Shown here: piece after piece, positions 9,566 through 16,641 of the stretch
How the letters are laid out: each line of letters starts with the position of its first letter
Position numbering within the stretch: the first letter of the stretch is position 1
Position numbers and translations under genes: made by a program
Assembly: GCA_002701395.1 (NCBI GenBank)
Contig: NZVC01000057.1
Coordinates: 140,547 to 204,546, forward strand
Direction of reading: 5' to 3'
Source: Maritimibacter sp.
Lineage (GTDB): Bacteria; Pseudomonadota; Alphaproteobacteria; Rhodobacterales; Rhodobacteraceae
DNA: 64,000 bases
The notes under the pieces: model-generated
Databases searched by the model: none
Told to the model about the DNA's origin: nothing
Seen by the model: the letters and a program-made list of their open reading frames with translations, nothing else

Positions 9566-10894
9566 TCATGTCAGGATGTCGAGCCCGCCGGACACCTGTT
9601 TCGGCGCGGCGGGGGTGTCGGGTTCGCCGAGGTCGTCGCCGGTGTCTTCGGCAAGGTGTTCGGTCGGGCCGTCCGCAGTATCGCCGGGTGCGTCCTGCCC
9701 GTTCTGGCCCGCACCGGGCTGGAACAGGTCCATCGACAGCGATCCCTGCGCGCCGGTGCCCTGAAACAGGTGGGACAGCGCGCCGCGTTCGTTCCGCATC
9801 GCGTCCAGAACCAGCGGGTTCTGCACCCGCATGTCCACGTCCAACCGACCGTCCTTCGTGCGCTCGACCGAGATCTCGACGATCCCCATGCCGTGCGGCT
9901 TCAGGCGGATCGTCGTGGTGCCCGGTTCGGTGGGCAGTTGCGCAACCTGGTCGACGACCTTCTGCACGATCGGCGATTTCGGCTGCGGCGCGGGCTGCGA
10001 TTGTTCGGCGGCGGGCTGCGGCAGCGCCTGCGCCACGGCGGCGCGAAGCTGCGCGGCGGACATGGGCTGCGTCTGATCGGCGGCCTGCGATGTCGTCTGA
10101 AGCTGCGCCGTGGGCGCGCTGGTGCGCGGGGCAGGGGTTTCGGCGGTTTCGCCGCCATCCCGGCCCGCGTTGGTGACGAGATCGGCAAAGGTCGTTTCCG
10201 CCCGTGCCGCCGAGGCTTTGCTTTGCGCGGGCTCGGCGGCGGTGGTGGTGATCTGAAGCACCTGCGTCGTATCCGGCGCGCGCGTGGTGGTCGCGGGCGC
10301 GGCGGGCTTATCGGCCGTGGCGCGCAGGGGCGCGGCGTCCGGCAGATCCGGCTCTGCCACGGGAAGCTCGGCGTCGCCCGTTTCCGGCGCGGCCTGTCCG
10401 ACGGCAAGCGTCGGGGTTTCGGAATTCACCGGGGCGGGCGCGGCTGCGGTCTGCATCGGGGCGGGGGTGTCGGTCGGTTGCGGCAGAACCTCTGGCGCCG
10501 GGTCGCGCGCCATGTCCTTTTCCGCGCTGGCGGTGTCCTCCTGCGCCTGCCCCGGTCGGGACCGGAATTCACCGGACAAATCTTCGTCGGCCCCGACCGG
10601 GCTGCTCGCCTCAAGTCCGTCTTCGCTCCGGACCTCGGTGGCTTCGCCGTCCTCTACCGATCCGTCTTCTGCAGAGGCCTGCGTGCCGTTCTCGTCTGTG
10701 TCGACCTGTGGTTCGTCGCTGGGCTGTTCCGTGCCGTCCGCCGCCTTGGCGGATTTCGCCGTCGGTTTCTCGGCCGCCGGTTCCGCACCAAGCAGTTTGC
10801 CGAACCCGTCCGCGTCCGCGCTGTCGCCCGAACGGCCGCCAACGGCGCCCTTCGGCGGCGCACTGGGGGAAAGGGTCGAAAGGGAAATGTCCAT
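9566..10894 (-). CDS. fliK: Flagellar hook-length control protein FliK
   Basis: A 442-residue protein. The N-terminal ~290 residues are low-complexity and rich in Ala, Pro, Thr, Glu and Gln, as expected of a molecular ruler. The C-terminal Flg_hook domain follows (TIRLKPHGMGIVEISV, then LDVDMRVQNPLVLDAMRNE), the part that contacts FlhB to switch export specificity. Its ATG overlaps the stop of the sigma-factor gene (ATGA at 10894), and flgD follows. The assignment rests on the C-terminal domain and position. Confidence 0.92.
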   Translation of the reverse strand: MDISLSTLSPSAPPKGAVGGRSGDSADADGFGKLLGAEPAAEKPTAKSAKAADGTEQPSDEPQVDTDENGTQASAEDGSVEDGEATEVRSEDGLEASSPVGADEDLSGEFRSRPGQAQEDTASAEKDMARDPAPEVLPQPTDTPAPMQTAAAPAPVNSETPTLAVGQAAPETGDAELPVAEPDLPDAAPLRATADKPAAPATTTRAPDTTQVLQITTTAAEPAQSKASAARAETTFADLVTNAGRDGGETAETPAPRTSAPTAQLQTTSQAADQTQPMSAAQLRAAVAQALPQPAAEQSQPAPQPKSPIVQKVVDQVAQLPTEPGTTTIRLKPHGMGIVEISVERTKDGRLDVDMRVQNPLVLDAMRNERGALSHLFQGTGAQGSLSMDLFQPGAGQNGQDAPGDTADGPTEHLAEDTGDDLGEPDTPAAPKQVSGGLDILT

Positions 10895-11589
10895 CAGGTC
10901 CCCGAATTCATGAAGTCGGCGGAGACACCGCGGCGAAGCAGGAAGGTCCGCATCCGCATCAGTGCACGCTTTTCAGTTTTTCGCATTCTGCCGACCGAGC
11001 TGTCAAGCGCGCCGTGGCCTGTTGCCGCATCCTGATTGGCAGACAGCCTGTCACGGATCACCTGCGCTTCTGCCTCGGTCAGCGACGCCAGCGCCAGTTC
11101 AAGCAGGTCGTGCATCGCGCCGTCTGTCTCGCGCTGAACCAGCCCGGTTTCGGCGGCGGCAAGGGGCGAGACCAGTTCGTCCTGCACGTCCGCGATGTCC
11201 GCCGACCGCATAGAGGCGCGAACCAGCGCGGCTTCGTGTTCCACCAGACGGCCACAGCGGGCGTCGCGGGCCTTGCGATCCGGGATACTGACAGACCGCG
11301 CAAGGAACGCAGCTTCGCGCGTCATGGCGGACCGGACATAGCGTGCGGCATAGGCAAAGAAGGGAATACCCGGTTGCGGGATGTAGTTGGGCACACAGCG
11401 GATCATCGCCTCGACCCCGGCGGACACCAGATCGTTCTGGTCCTGCACGTCGCGGGTGCGGCGCCGCGCCATCGCCCGGATGACCGGAAGGTTGTCATCG
11501 ACCACCTGCCGCAACCCGTCGTCGGCCAGCCCGGCCCAAGCCGGCGCATCCGCCCCGGTCGAGTTCTGGATCGTAGAGCTGTCAAGCAT
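10894..11589 (-). CDS. Divergent sigma-70-like factor encoded in the flagellar locus
   Basis: A 231-residue protein. Residues ~20-95 resemble sigma region 2 (DNLPVIRAMARRR, NDLVSAGVEAMIRC, FFAYAARYVRSAMTREA). The C-terminus ends in a region-4-like LTEAEAQVIRDRL and TEKRALMRMR, but the normal recognition helix is replaced (SSVGRMRKTEKR). ATG 11589 has GGGG about 7 bp upstream, better than ATG 11595. It is translationally coupled to fliK and divergent from motB. It is not a recognisable FliA (sigma-28). It probably directs part of the flagellar regulon, but it could be a degenerate factor. Confidence 0.75.
   Translation of the reverse strand: MLDSSTIQNSTGADAPAWAGLADDGLRQVVDDNLPVIRAMARRRTRDVQDQNDLVSAGVEAMIRCVPNYIPQPGIPFFAYAARYVRSAMTREAAFLARSVSIPDRKARDARCGRLVEHEAALVRASMRSADIADVQDELVSPLAAAETGLVQRETDGAMHDLLELALASLTEAEAQVIRDRLSANQDAATGHGALDSSVGRMRKTEKRALMRMRTFLLRRGVSADFMNSGT
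10977..10985 (-). promoter_or_regulatory. Flagellar element TGCGAAAAA, copy 2
   Basis: An exact 9-mer inside the 3' end of the sigma-factor gene (codons ATG CGA AAA ACT), 82 bp upstream of fliK in sense orientation. It could drive or modulate fliK-flgD internally, or be coincidental coding sequence. Confidence 0.35.
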
Positions 11590-11759
11590 CTGCATCCCCG
11601 AAACAATCGGCGCCAACGGGCAGGATGGTCCAAGGTTCCGGGTGGCGCTTGCCCATGTGCCCGAGTCTTTGGCTGAGCAGGCTTTTGGCATTTGCCACCA
11701 AGATCACCGTTATTTTCCTGATTCCGCGGCTCATGAGTTAATAATTGCCAAGTTTTGCT

Positions 11760-11768
11760 TTTTTCGCA
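11760..11768 (-). promoter_or_regulatory. Flagellar element TGCGAAAAA, copy 3
   Basis: An exact 9-mer in the divergent spacer between the sigma-factor gene (170 bp away, sense) and motB (79 bp away, opposite orientation). Confidence 0.55.
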
Positions 11769-11847
11769 AGTTCGTCGTGCTAAGGTCGAGGAAGTCGTCA
11801 CGATTGAGTCCGGCCGCGTCGGTCCGAACCCGGAAAGTCTGAGTAAC

Positions 11848-12765
11848 ATGTACCTGAAGAATGAACCGCACGTCGTCATCAAGCGCCCCAAGAAGGTGAC
11901 CAAGGGCCATCACGGCGGCAACTGGAAGGTTGCCTATGCCGATTTCATGACGGCCCTGATGGCGTTCTTCCTGTTGCTTTGGATTCTGTCCGGATCGGAC
12001 GAGGAACAGCTGCGCGGCCTTGCCGAGTATTTCACGCCGTCCGAGGTCCCGCTGGTCGAGATCAGCGGTCTGGGCGTTGTGATCGACGCGATGAAGGCCC
12101 CGGAAAGCGAGCCTGCGCCTGATGCCGAATCCATGCCGAAAGGGCCGGACGAGGAAGGTCAGCAGAAGGCCGACGTGTCCGAGACGCGCACCGGGGCGGT
12201 GAACCCGTGGCTGGAGCTGGACAACGGATCGACCGAAGAGCCCCGCGTGCCCGAGCCGACGACGATGCTGTCGGATCAGTTGGCAGACGCGCTGGACCAG
12301 ATCCAGGAAACCTTCGCGGAAAAAATGGAACTGGCGGAACTTGCGCAGAACCTTCAGGTGACGGTGCTTGATGATGGCATGACCGTCGAGATTGTCGACC
12401 TTGGCGAGCATCCGATGTTCCCCACCGGCAGCGCCGATCCCAGCGAGGAACTGCGCCTGATCCTGGCCGAGGTCGTGCCCGCGATCGTGGACCTTCCGCT
12501 GGATATCACCATTACGGGCCACACGGACGCGCATCCGTTCCGCGATGGCACCGAATATGGCAACTGGGAACTGTCCGCCGACCGCGCCAACGCGACGCGG
12601 CGCCTGCTGTTGGAAGAGGGCGTGGCGGTCGGGCGGATCAAAAGCGTTTCCGGCATGGCGGCGATGGACCCGCTGGTGGTCGACGATCCCACGGACGCCC
12701 GCAACCGCCGGGTCACCATCGCACTGCGCGTGCCCGGCAATGCCGAGATCCCGGAATCCAACTAA
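11848..12765 (+). CDS. motB: Flagellar motor stator protein MotB
   Basis: A 305-residue stator subunit that anchors MotA to peptidoglycan and carries the ion-binding Asp (Asp32 in YADFMTALMAFFLLLWIL, residues ~30-47). A Pro/Glu-rich linker precedes a C-terminal OmpA-like peptidoglycan-binding domain (ITGHTDAHPFRDGTEYGNWE, then RVTIAL). The frame is open upstream from 11755, but ATG 11848 begins the normal cytoplasmic N-terminus. motA lies separately at 23314, so the stator genes are not adjacent. Confidence 0.95.
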   Translation: MYLKNEPHVVIKRPKKVTKGHHGGNWKVAYADFMTALMAFFLLLWILSGSDEEQLRGLAEYFTPSEVPLVEISGLGVVIDAMKAPESEPAPDAESMPKGPDEEGQQKADVSETRTGAVNPWLELDNGSTEEPRVPEPTTMLSDQLADALDQIQETFAEKMELAELAQNLQVTVLDDGMTVEIVDLGEHPMFPTGSADPSEELRLILAEVVPAIVDLPLDITITGHTDAHPFRDGTEYGNWELSADRANATRRLLLEEGVAVGRIKSVSGMAAMDPLVVDDPTDARNRRVTIALRVPGNAEIPESN

Positions 12766-12766
12766 T

Positions 12767-12792
12767 CCATCGAACTGACCCATCGAACTGAT
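12767..12792. repeat. Two tandem copies of a 13-bp repeat after motB
   Basis: CCATCGAACTGAC followed directly by CCATCGAACTGAT, just past the motB stop. A weaker relative (CCAACGAG) follows. No function is evident. Confidence 0.6.
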
Positions 12793-12844
12793 CCAACGAG
12801 CCAACCGACGGGACTGATACGCCCCGCGCACCAGTCACGCGTTG

Positions 12845-12870
12845 CCCGGGCCAGCATTGTGCGGCCCGGG
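12845..12870. terminator. Possible hairpin terminator between convergent motB and the FliL-like gene
   Basis: CCCGGGCC / GGCCCGGG with a 10-nt loop in the convergent spacer. There is no T-run on either side, so intrinsic termination is uncertain. Confidence 0.35.
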
Positions 12871-12923
12871 TAAATCTTGGCGTCAATGTATATAGAGGTG
12901 GGCGCGCCGCCTGTGCGATCCGG

Positions 12924-13373
12924 TCAGATGCCGGTCGCGAACAGGGCGGCGTCTTCCAGTTCGATGGTCTCGAACCCGTGGCCGGGGGCGATTGTGCTGA
13001 CCGCGCTGGCCATCGCTGGGATGACCTTGGGGCTTTGCCGCACCAGCGGCATCGCGCCCGCGGTCGTCGCCAACGTCAGCGCAGCGTCGCGCAGCGCCTT
13101 GCCGTCGACGTCGGACCCGTCGTTCCGGACCGCGACGCGTGCGTTGAAGGTCATCGTGCCGCGACCGGGAATGTTCACCGTGATCGCTTCCAGCAGGATC
13201 GAGGTGGTCGGAACCTCTCGATCCGGCGCGGGGGTGGGGAACAAGGTCCGGCCCGCGGACTGGCCAAGGGCAAAGCCGCCCCCGGCACAGGCCAGCAACA
13301 GCACACCGACGATCGCGGTGCGCTTGGTCGGGCGTCGCAGAAGCCCGGATGTCTTATCGTCTGGACGGCTCAT
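12924..13373 (-). CDS. Single-pass membrane protein, FliL-like
   Basis: A 149-residue protein with a basic cytoplasmic N-terminus, one membrane segment at about residues 19-38 (TAIVGVLLLACAGGGFALG) and a periplasmic domain (SILLEAITVNIPGRG, FNARVAVRNDG). Topology and size resemble FliL, but canonical fliL is at 34195, so this is a paralogue or a different basal-body protein. It is the last gene of flgF-flgG-flgA-flgH on the minus strand, 6 bp after flgH. A motor or LP-ring accessory role is inferred only from position. Confidence 0.6.
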   Translation of the reverse strand: MSRPDDKTSGLLRRPTKRTAIVGVLLLACAGGGFALGQSAGRTLFPTPAPDREVPTTSILLEAITVNIPGRGTMTFNARVAVRNDGSDVDGKALRDAALTLATTAGAMPLVRQSPKVIPAMASAVSTIAPGHGFETIELEDAALFATGI

Positions 13374-13379
13374 CTTGGA

Positions 13380-14147
13380 TCAGTACGGCAGCACCACGTC
13401 CAGCATATCCTCGCCATAGCGGGGGGTCTGGACCCGGGTCAACTGGCCCTTGCCGCCATAGCTGATCCGCGCTTCGGCGATCTTCTCATAGGGAATGGCG
13501 TTGGTCATGTCGACGTCGACCGGGCGGATGATGCCCGCGACCCGCAGTTCCCGCAGTTCGCTGTTCACCTTCACCTCTTGCCGGCCGGCAATCACGAGGT
13601 TGCCGTTGTCCAGACGCCGGATGATCATCACGGCGACCTTCAGCTTGATCTTCTCGTTCCGGGCGATGCTGCCCGCGCCGCGCGAATTGCTTTGCCCGGA
13701 CAGGTCGATCAACGAGCCCGACGGTAGGTCGTCTGCGTTGATGCCCGGCAGGATCGCGTCCAGCTTGCTTTCGTAGCCAAGGAAGGTCGACCCGTCGATC
13801 TCGTTGCCGGACGACCGCGACCGGCGGGATTCGTTTTCAAGCTCGGCCTCGTCGTCGATGTCGATGGTCACCGTCAGGATGTCACCGACCCGCGACGCGC
13901 GATGGTCGCCGAAGAACCCGGTCGAGCCGGTGCGCCACAGCGAGGTCGCCTCGGCCCGGGACGGCATCCGCACGGGTTCCGGTTCCGGCTGCGGCACGTA
14001 GACCGTGTTCACCTCGGGCATCGTGGTCTCGTCCAGCGTGATCGAGGTCAGCTCGGGGTCGCGGTGTTCCTTGTAGGCGGCACAGGCGCTCAGCGTGAAC
14101 GCGGCCAGCGTCAGGGTCATGGCGGGTTTGGGGGATTTCATACGCAT
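13380..14147 (-). CDS. flgH: Flagellar L-ring protein FlgH
   Basis: A 255-residue outer-membrane lipoprotein forming the L-ring. The lipobox is LSACA at about residues 18-22. FlgH motifs are present: SLWRTGSTGFFGDHRASRVGD, ILTVTIDIDDEAE, a Ser/Gly stretch and GNLVIAGRQEVKVNSELRE, ending near the usual DVVLPY-type tail. ATG 14147 has GAGAG 7 bp upstream; an alternative ATG is two codons later. A flagellar element lies 13 bp upstream, inside the flgF-flgH operon. The length is typical. Confidence 0.95.
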   Translation of the reverse strand: MRMKSPKPAMTLTLAAFTLSACAAYKEHRDPELTSITLDETTMPEVNTVYVPQPEPEPVRMPSRAEATSLWRTGSTGFFGDHRASRVGDILTVTIDIDDEAELENESRRSRSSGNEIDGSTFLGYESKLDAILPGINADDLPSGSLIDLSGQSNSRGAGSIARNEKIKLKVAVMIIRRLDNGNLVIAGRQEVKVNSELRELRVAGIIRPVDVDMTNAIPYEKIAEARISYGGKGQLTRVQTPRYGEDMLDVVLPY

Positions 14148-14160
14148 GAGATTCTCTCAA

Positions 14161-14169
14161 TTTTTCGCA
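14161..14169 (-). promoter_or_regulatory. Flagellar element TGCGAAAAA, copy 4
   Basis: An exact 9-mer in sense orientation 13 bp upstream of the flgH start, in the 71-bp flgA-flgH gap. It is followed by TTGAGAGAATCTC and the ATG. Confidence 0.55.
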
Positions 14170-14218
14170 GTACTTGCGGACGCAGTTGAAGGGCGGGACC
14201 CCGGTTTCGGTACTATTT

Positions 14219-14911
14219 TCATTGAACGGCCACCTGCACGACGCCTTCGCCGATGACGGTGGCGGACAGCGTGACATGCGACCCAAGGTTCACAACGCGC
14301 ACGTCGTCGCCGCGTGCGCCGTCTTCCAGCGCCTTGCCGGGCGCGCTTAGGTCCAGACCGCCGTTCGACAGGATGATGGTCACCTTCTCGCCTCGCGTGA
14401 CGACGCGCGGCTCTGAAATCGACCCGGCCAGGATCGGTCGGTCCTGCAACAGCACGCGGCGCGATTCCATCCCGAGGATGTCCTCGGGATGCCGCACCGC
14501 ACCGGCGGGCATCGCGACGGCGTTCATGTGGACAAGGCGGAAGTCCTGTTCGGTCAGCTTGGTGCCGGCCGGGATACGACGGCGCGGCACGTAGGTCGGC
14601 ACCGTCACCATCGCCTGTCCCCGGAAGGTCAGGGTCAGGCCGTCGACGCCGATGACGCGGGCGGCGAACAGGCCGGACCGTGGATCGAAGCTGAAATCCT
14701 CCAGCCGCAGCGCGGTTTCCGGCAAGCCTTCGGGCAGACGCAGTTCGATCTTTCCGTCAGCGGGAATCTCGCGTTCGTCCGAGGACAGCAGTTCCTCTTC
14801 CACAAGAACCGAAACGGGCGCGCCCTCGACGATGTCGGTGACGGCCAACGCGGGACTGGCGGCGAGCAGGGTCAGCGCGGCAAGGGCGGTTCGAAGACGC
14901 AGCGCCATCAT
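14219..14911 (-). CDS. flgA: Flagellar P-ring assembly chaperone FlgA
   Basis: A 230-residue periplasmic chaperone for FlgI. It has an N-terminal signal peptide (LRTALAALTLLAASPALA) and a C-terminal SAF/ChapFlgA region (YVPRRRIPAGTKLTEQDF, then GARGDDVRVVNLGSH and a final VIGEGVVQVAV). Two ATGs are adjacent (14911 and 14908). The gene begins 2 bp after flgG stops, consistent with coupling in flgF-flgG-flgA-flgH. Confidence 0.93.
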   Translation of the reverse strand: MMALRLRTALAALTLLAASPALAVTDIVEGAPVSVLVEEELLSSDEREIPADGKIELRLPEGLPETALRLEDFSFDPRSGLFAARVIGVDGLTLTFRGQAMVTVPTYVPRRRIPAGTKLTEQDFRLVHMNAVAMPAGAVRHPEDILGMESRRVLLQDRPILAGSISEPRVVTRGEKVTIILSNGGLDLSAPGKALEDGARGDDVRVVNLGSHVTLSATVIGEGVVQVAVQ

Positions 14912-14913
14912 GA

Positions 14914-15696
14914 TCAGCGGATCTGGTTGGCGGTCTGCATCATCTCGTCCGCGGCCTTCAGGGCCTTGGCGCCCATTTCATAGGTGCGCTGGGCGGTGAT
15001 CAGATCGGTCATCTGCTTGATCGGGTCGACGTTCGACCCTTCGAGAAAGCCCTGCCGCACGATGCCGACCGCTTCCTCGCCCGGGTTGCCGATGAAAGGT
15101 TCGCCAGAGGCCACGGTTTCCAGCAGCAGGTTGTTCCCGATGGGCTTCAGGCCGGCGTCGTTGATGAAGGTCGCAAGCGTCAGCTGCCCGATCTCTTCCG
15201 GCTCGATGGCGTCCGGCGTGTAGGCCAGCACAAGACCGTCGGGCGTGATCTCGACGTCGGTGGTGTTCTCGGGGACCACCATCGCGGGTTCGATCAGGTT
15301 GCCGTCCAGCGTGACGATCTCGCCCTCGGGGGACAGCATCAGGCTGCCGGCGCGGGTGTAGGCTTCGGTCCCGTCGGGACGGGTGACGATCAGATAGCCG
15401 TCGCCTTCGATCGCAAGGTCCAGCTGGTTGTCGGTTTGCAGCATCCCGCCTTGCGTGTTCAGCCGCACGACGCCAGCGGCCTGCACGCCAAGCCCGATGT
15501 CCACGCCGACAGGGCGCACCGTGCCGTCGGGGTTCGCGGCGCCTTCGCGCTGCATGGTCTGGTAGATCAGGTCCTGAAACACCGCGCGCCCGACCTTGAA
15601 GCCGGTCGTGTTCGCGTTGGCGATGTTGTTGGCGATGACGTCCACGTTGACCTGTTGGGCCTGCATTCCGGTGGCGGCGATACCAAGGGTCTTCAT
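14914..15696 (-). CDS. flgG: Flagellar distal rod protein FlgG
   Basis: A 260-residue distal rod protein. The N-terminal rod signature is ANNIANANTTGFKVGRAVFQDLIY; the C-terminal signature is EGSNVDPIKQMTDLI and RTYEMGAKALKAADEMMQ. The frame is open nine codons further upstream, but ATG 15696 (MKTLGIAATGM) fits the family and has AGGAG 7 bp upstream. The upstream part of the longer frame is itself the flagellar element. It follows flgF by 45 bp. Confidence 0.97.
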   Translation of the reverse strand: MKTLGIAATGMQAQQVNVDVIANNIANANTTGFKVGRAVFQDLIYQTMQREGAANPDGTVRPVGVDIGLGVQAAGVVRLNTQGGMLQTDNQLDLAIEGDGYLIVTRPDGTEAYTRAGSLMLSPEGEIVTLDGNLIEPAMVVPENTTDVEITPDGLVLAYTPDAIEPEEIGQLTLATFINDAGLKPIGNNLLLETVASGEPFIGNPGEEAVGIVRQGFLEGSNVDPIKQMTDLITAQRTYEMGAKALKAADEMMQTANQIR

Positions 15697-15713
15697 CAAT
15701 CTCTCCTTTATAC

Positions 15714-15722
15714 TTTTTCGCA
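15714..15722 (-). promoter_or_regulatory. Flagellar element TGCGAAAAA, copy 5
   Basis: An exact 9-mer in sense orientation 17 bp upstream of the flgG ATG, directly before its Shine-Dalgarno. The identity extends to TGCGAAAAAGTATAAA, the same 16 bases as copy 8 upstream of motA. Confidence 0.6.
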
Positions 15723-15741
15723 AATCATGAAGCGAAAAGCA

Positions 15742-16482
15742 TCATTCGGGTGCCAGCCGTCCAAGCGTCGTCTTGCGAAGCTCGTCGGTGGCGGACGCAA
15801 GGTTCATGGCGCTTTCGTACTGGCGCTGAAATTCGATTAGCCGCGTCATCTCGCGGATCGGGTTCACGTTCGACTGTTCGACGAAGCCCTGCGCCATGTT
15901 GGGGTCCAGCACCGGCATCAGGTCGACGGCGCCGTCGCGCGGGGCCATCATAGAGCCGCCAAGCTGGTGCCAGTTGCCGACGTCGTTCGCCGCGAACACA
16001 CCGATCCGGGCGATCCGTTCGCCGGCTTCATCGGTGATCGTGCCATCGCGGCCGATCTCGATATTGCCGGATCCGGGCGGGATGTTGATCGGCGCGCCGC
16101 CCTCGTCCAGCACGAAATCACCCGCGACGGTAACCAGATCCCCCTGCGGAGACAGGGTGAAACTGCCGCCACGGCCCAGCGCGGTCTGGCCATTGGCGGT
16201 CATGAACCCGAACCAGCCATCCCCGACCAGTGCAACGTCCAGTGGATTCGAGGTCTGCAAAAGCGCGCCTTCCGACAGGTCGGCATAGGTGCCCCGGTCG
16301 ATGGCATAGGCCATGTCCCGCATGTCGGTCTTCGAGTCGGTCTGGTAGACCATGCTTTCGAAAACCGAGTTCGAGGCACGGAAGCCATAGGTATTTGCGT
16401 TCGCAATGTTGTTCGCGGTCACGTCGGTGGCGCGCTGCAGCATCGCCGCCCGTGAAATCGCGAGGTATCCGATATTGTCCAT
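15742..16482 (-). CDS. flgF: Flagellar proximal rod protein FlgF
   Basis: A 246-residue proximal rod protein with the N-terminal signature ANNIANANTYGFRASNSVF and C-terminal EQSNVNPIREMTRLIEFQRQYE. ATG 16482 (MDNIGYLAISRAAM) is the family start, with GGGAC upstream; the frame is open 14 codons further. It is the first gene of the minus-strand flgF-flgG-flgA-flgH operon and divergent from the TPR-like gene at 16642. Confidence 0.96.
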   Translation of the reverse strand: MDNIGYLAISRAAMLQRATDVTANNIANANTYGFRASNSVFESMVYQTDSKTDMRDMAYAIDRGTYADLSEGALLQTSNPLDVALVGDGWFGFMTANGQTALGRGGSFTLSPQGDLVTVAGDFVLDEGGAPINIPPGSGNIEIGRDGTITDEAGERIARIGVFAANDVGNWHQLGGSMMAPRDGAVDLMPVLDPNMAQGFVEQSNVNPIREMTRLIEFQRQYESAMNLASATDELRKTTLGRLAPE

Positions 16483-16580
16483 ATCTGTCCCGTCCTGCCG
16501 GCTGTCCCATCCGGTCCTTTGCAACGGCTGGTTGATTTGTGTTGATCAAAGCCGATGACGTGGACTATACATGATCTTGA

Positions 16581-16589
16581 TTTTTCGCA
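16581..16589 (-). promoter_or_regulatory. Flagellar element TGCGAAAAA, copy 6
   Basis: An exact 9-mer in sense orientation for flgF (98 bp upstream of its start). With copy 7 it forms an inverted pair spaced by 11 bp in the divergent promoter region; a TATAGT follows about 17 bp downstream. Confidence 0.6.
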
Positions 16590-16600
16590 TAGCCCTGAAA

Positions 16601-16609
16601 TGCGAAAAA
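16601..16609 (+). promoter_or_regulatory. Flagellar element TGCGAAAAA, copy 7
   Basis: An exact 9-mer in sense orientation for the MotC-like gene (32 bp upstream of GTG 16642). It is the mirror partner of copy 6. Confidence 0.6.
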
Positions 16610-16641
16610 CTGAACATCGACCTGCGAAGGCATGGAATACC

